64,000 nt of DNA from Daphnia carinata (taxonomy: Eukaryota > Arthropoda > Branchiopoda > Diplostraca > Daphniidae): NCBI RefSeq assembly GCF_022539665.2, contig NC_081340.1:1798001-1862000 (forward strand), in the 5' to 3' direction. Every line of letters starts with the position of its first letter. Position 1 is the stretch's first letter. Under the pieces are notes generated by a model. It made no database searches and was not told the origin of the DNA. It was given only the letters and a program-made list of their open reading frames with translations. This document shows positions 63,383-64,000 of the stretch, one piece after another. A program made the position numbers and the translations under genes.

Positions 63383-64000
63383 TCTTAAACGTCCAACTGT
63401 CAGCTCTCGGTCGAAGTTCTTTGTTAAACGCGAATTTATGCCAATGACGTATTAGCACTTCCGGCCATTAGGACTTCAATTCGTCTTACTTATTTTATCA
63501 AGTCAAAAATAAATCAAGAAGGGAATAAGATTTTGGTTTTGATTGTCCACGAGGGTTTTATTACATAAGATTTTTCTCACAAGTGAACTGTGTATACTTT
63601 AAAATCTCCGCTTTGGGCATATAAGTAGAGTAAATAAAATAAAATTTTAAATATATCTAAAATATAAAAAAAAACCAATTGTGGGAAAAGCTAAAGAAAC
63701 AACGGATTAACTGCTACCGGGGGAAGAAAAAAATGTCTTTTTAATGCGAGATTGAAAGGCAAGATACTATACGTGTATACAAAACACCTCGGCATCTCAA
63801 CCGACGTGGGTGGTCGTCTGCGCGAAAATAGAATTTCAAAAAAAAAAAAAAAAAAACGAAATAAAATGAAAAACGAATACAAATGAAAATGATGCCGACA
63901 TGTACATAGTTTTGCGAATTTTATTGGATTATGATTCTTCCATAAAACATTTGGAAAGCGGCAGTAAAATTGGCGAGTTATATTTTCTATCACGAACAAA
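63383..64000. other. 3' flank of the trypsin gene
   Basis: Possible poly(A) signals AATAAA at about 63509 and 63634, and an A-run at about 63839. A minus-strand frame to the window edge has no coding character. Confidence 0.4.

Noticed and set aside
63691-63999. Minus-strand frame running to the window end
   Set aside because: Built largely of runs of Phe and Arg from homopolymers; no coding character.

Overview
The window looks like nuclear DNA of a branchiopod crustacean, most probably a Daphnia species (inference). The genes are animal genes split by many short GT-AG introns, intergenic DNA is AT-rich with long homopolymer runs, and eukaryotic tRNA genes are scattered through it. All exon-intron models below were built by eye from open frames, splice consensus, intron phase and family alignment known to me; no search was run.

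Layout. 0-4.5 kb: the 3' part of a large unrecognised protein gene, then a tRNA cluster (three identical tRNA-Asp(GUC) copies and a tRNA-Leu(CAG)). 4.5-17.7 kb: an aquaporin gene (five coding exons, 9.9-12.7 kb) between two long stretches without recognisable genes. 17.8-25.0 kb: two SLC7-type amino-acid transporter paralogues in opposite orientation, with an ER-resident FKBP14-type prolyl isomerase between them; the isomerase has two alternative last exons, one ending HDEL and one RDEL. 26.4-26.9 kb: a small secreted six-cysteine peptide gene.

27.3-36.7 kb is an accessory island made of nested inverted repeats: an almost perfect 1.87-kb palindrome whose arms each carry an intact-looking five-exon gene of unknown function and a chain of RNA-like hairpins; a 2.5-kb element built of GTATCG-type motifs alternating with about ten tRNA-like modules; a hAT-type miniature element with an 8-bp target-site duplication; and several smaller fold-back elements whose ends recur elsewhere in the window.

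37.1-46 kb: ribokinase, tRNA-Pro(AGG), a fourth identical tRNA-Asp, a SoxC-group transcription factor, two tandem small secreted AYGxCQTGCN peptides, and a third small secreted protein. 46.5-53.5 kb: an SLC6 sodium-coupled transporter of the B0AT/NTT4/XTRP3 type. 55.0-59.1 kb (minus strand): a type I activin/TGF-beta receptor of the baboon/ALK4-5 type, with three apparently mutually exclusive ligand-binding-domain exons. 61.8-63.4 kb: a secreted trypsin.

The genes do not form a pathway. The recurring theme is exon or gene duplication: receptor ectodomain exons, FKBP terminal exons, transporter paralogues, tandem secreted peptides and tRNA copies.
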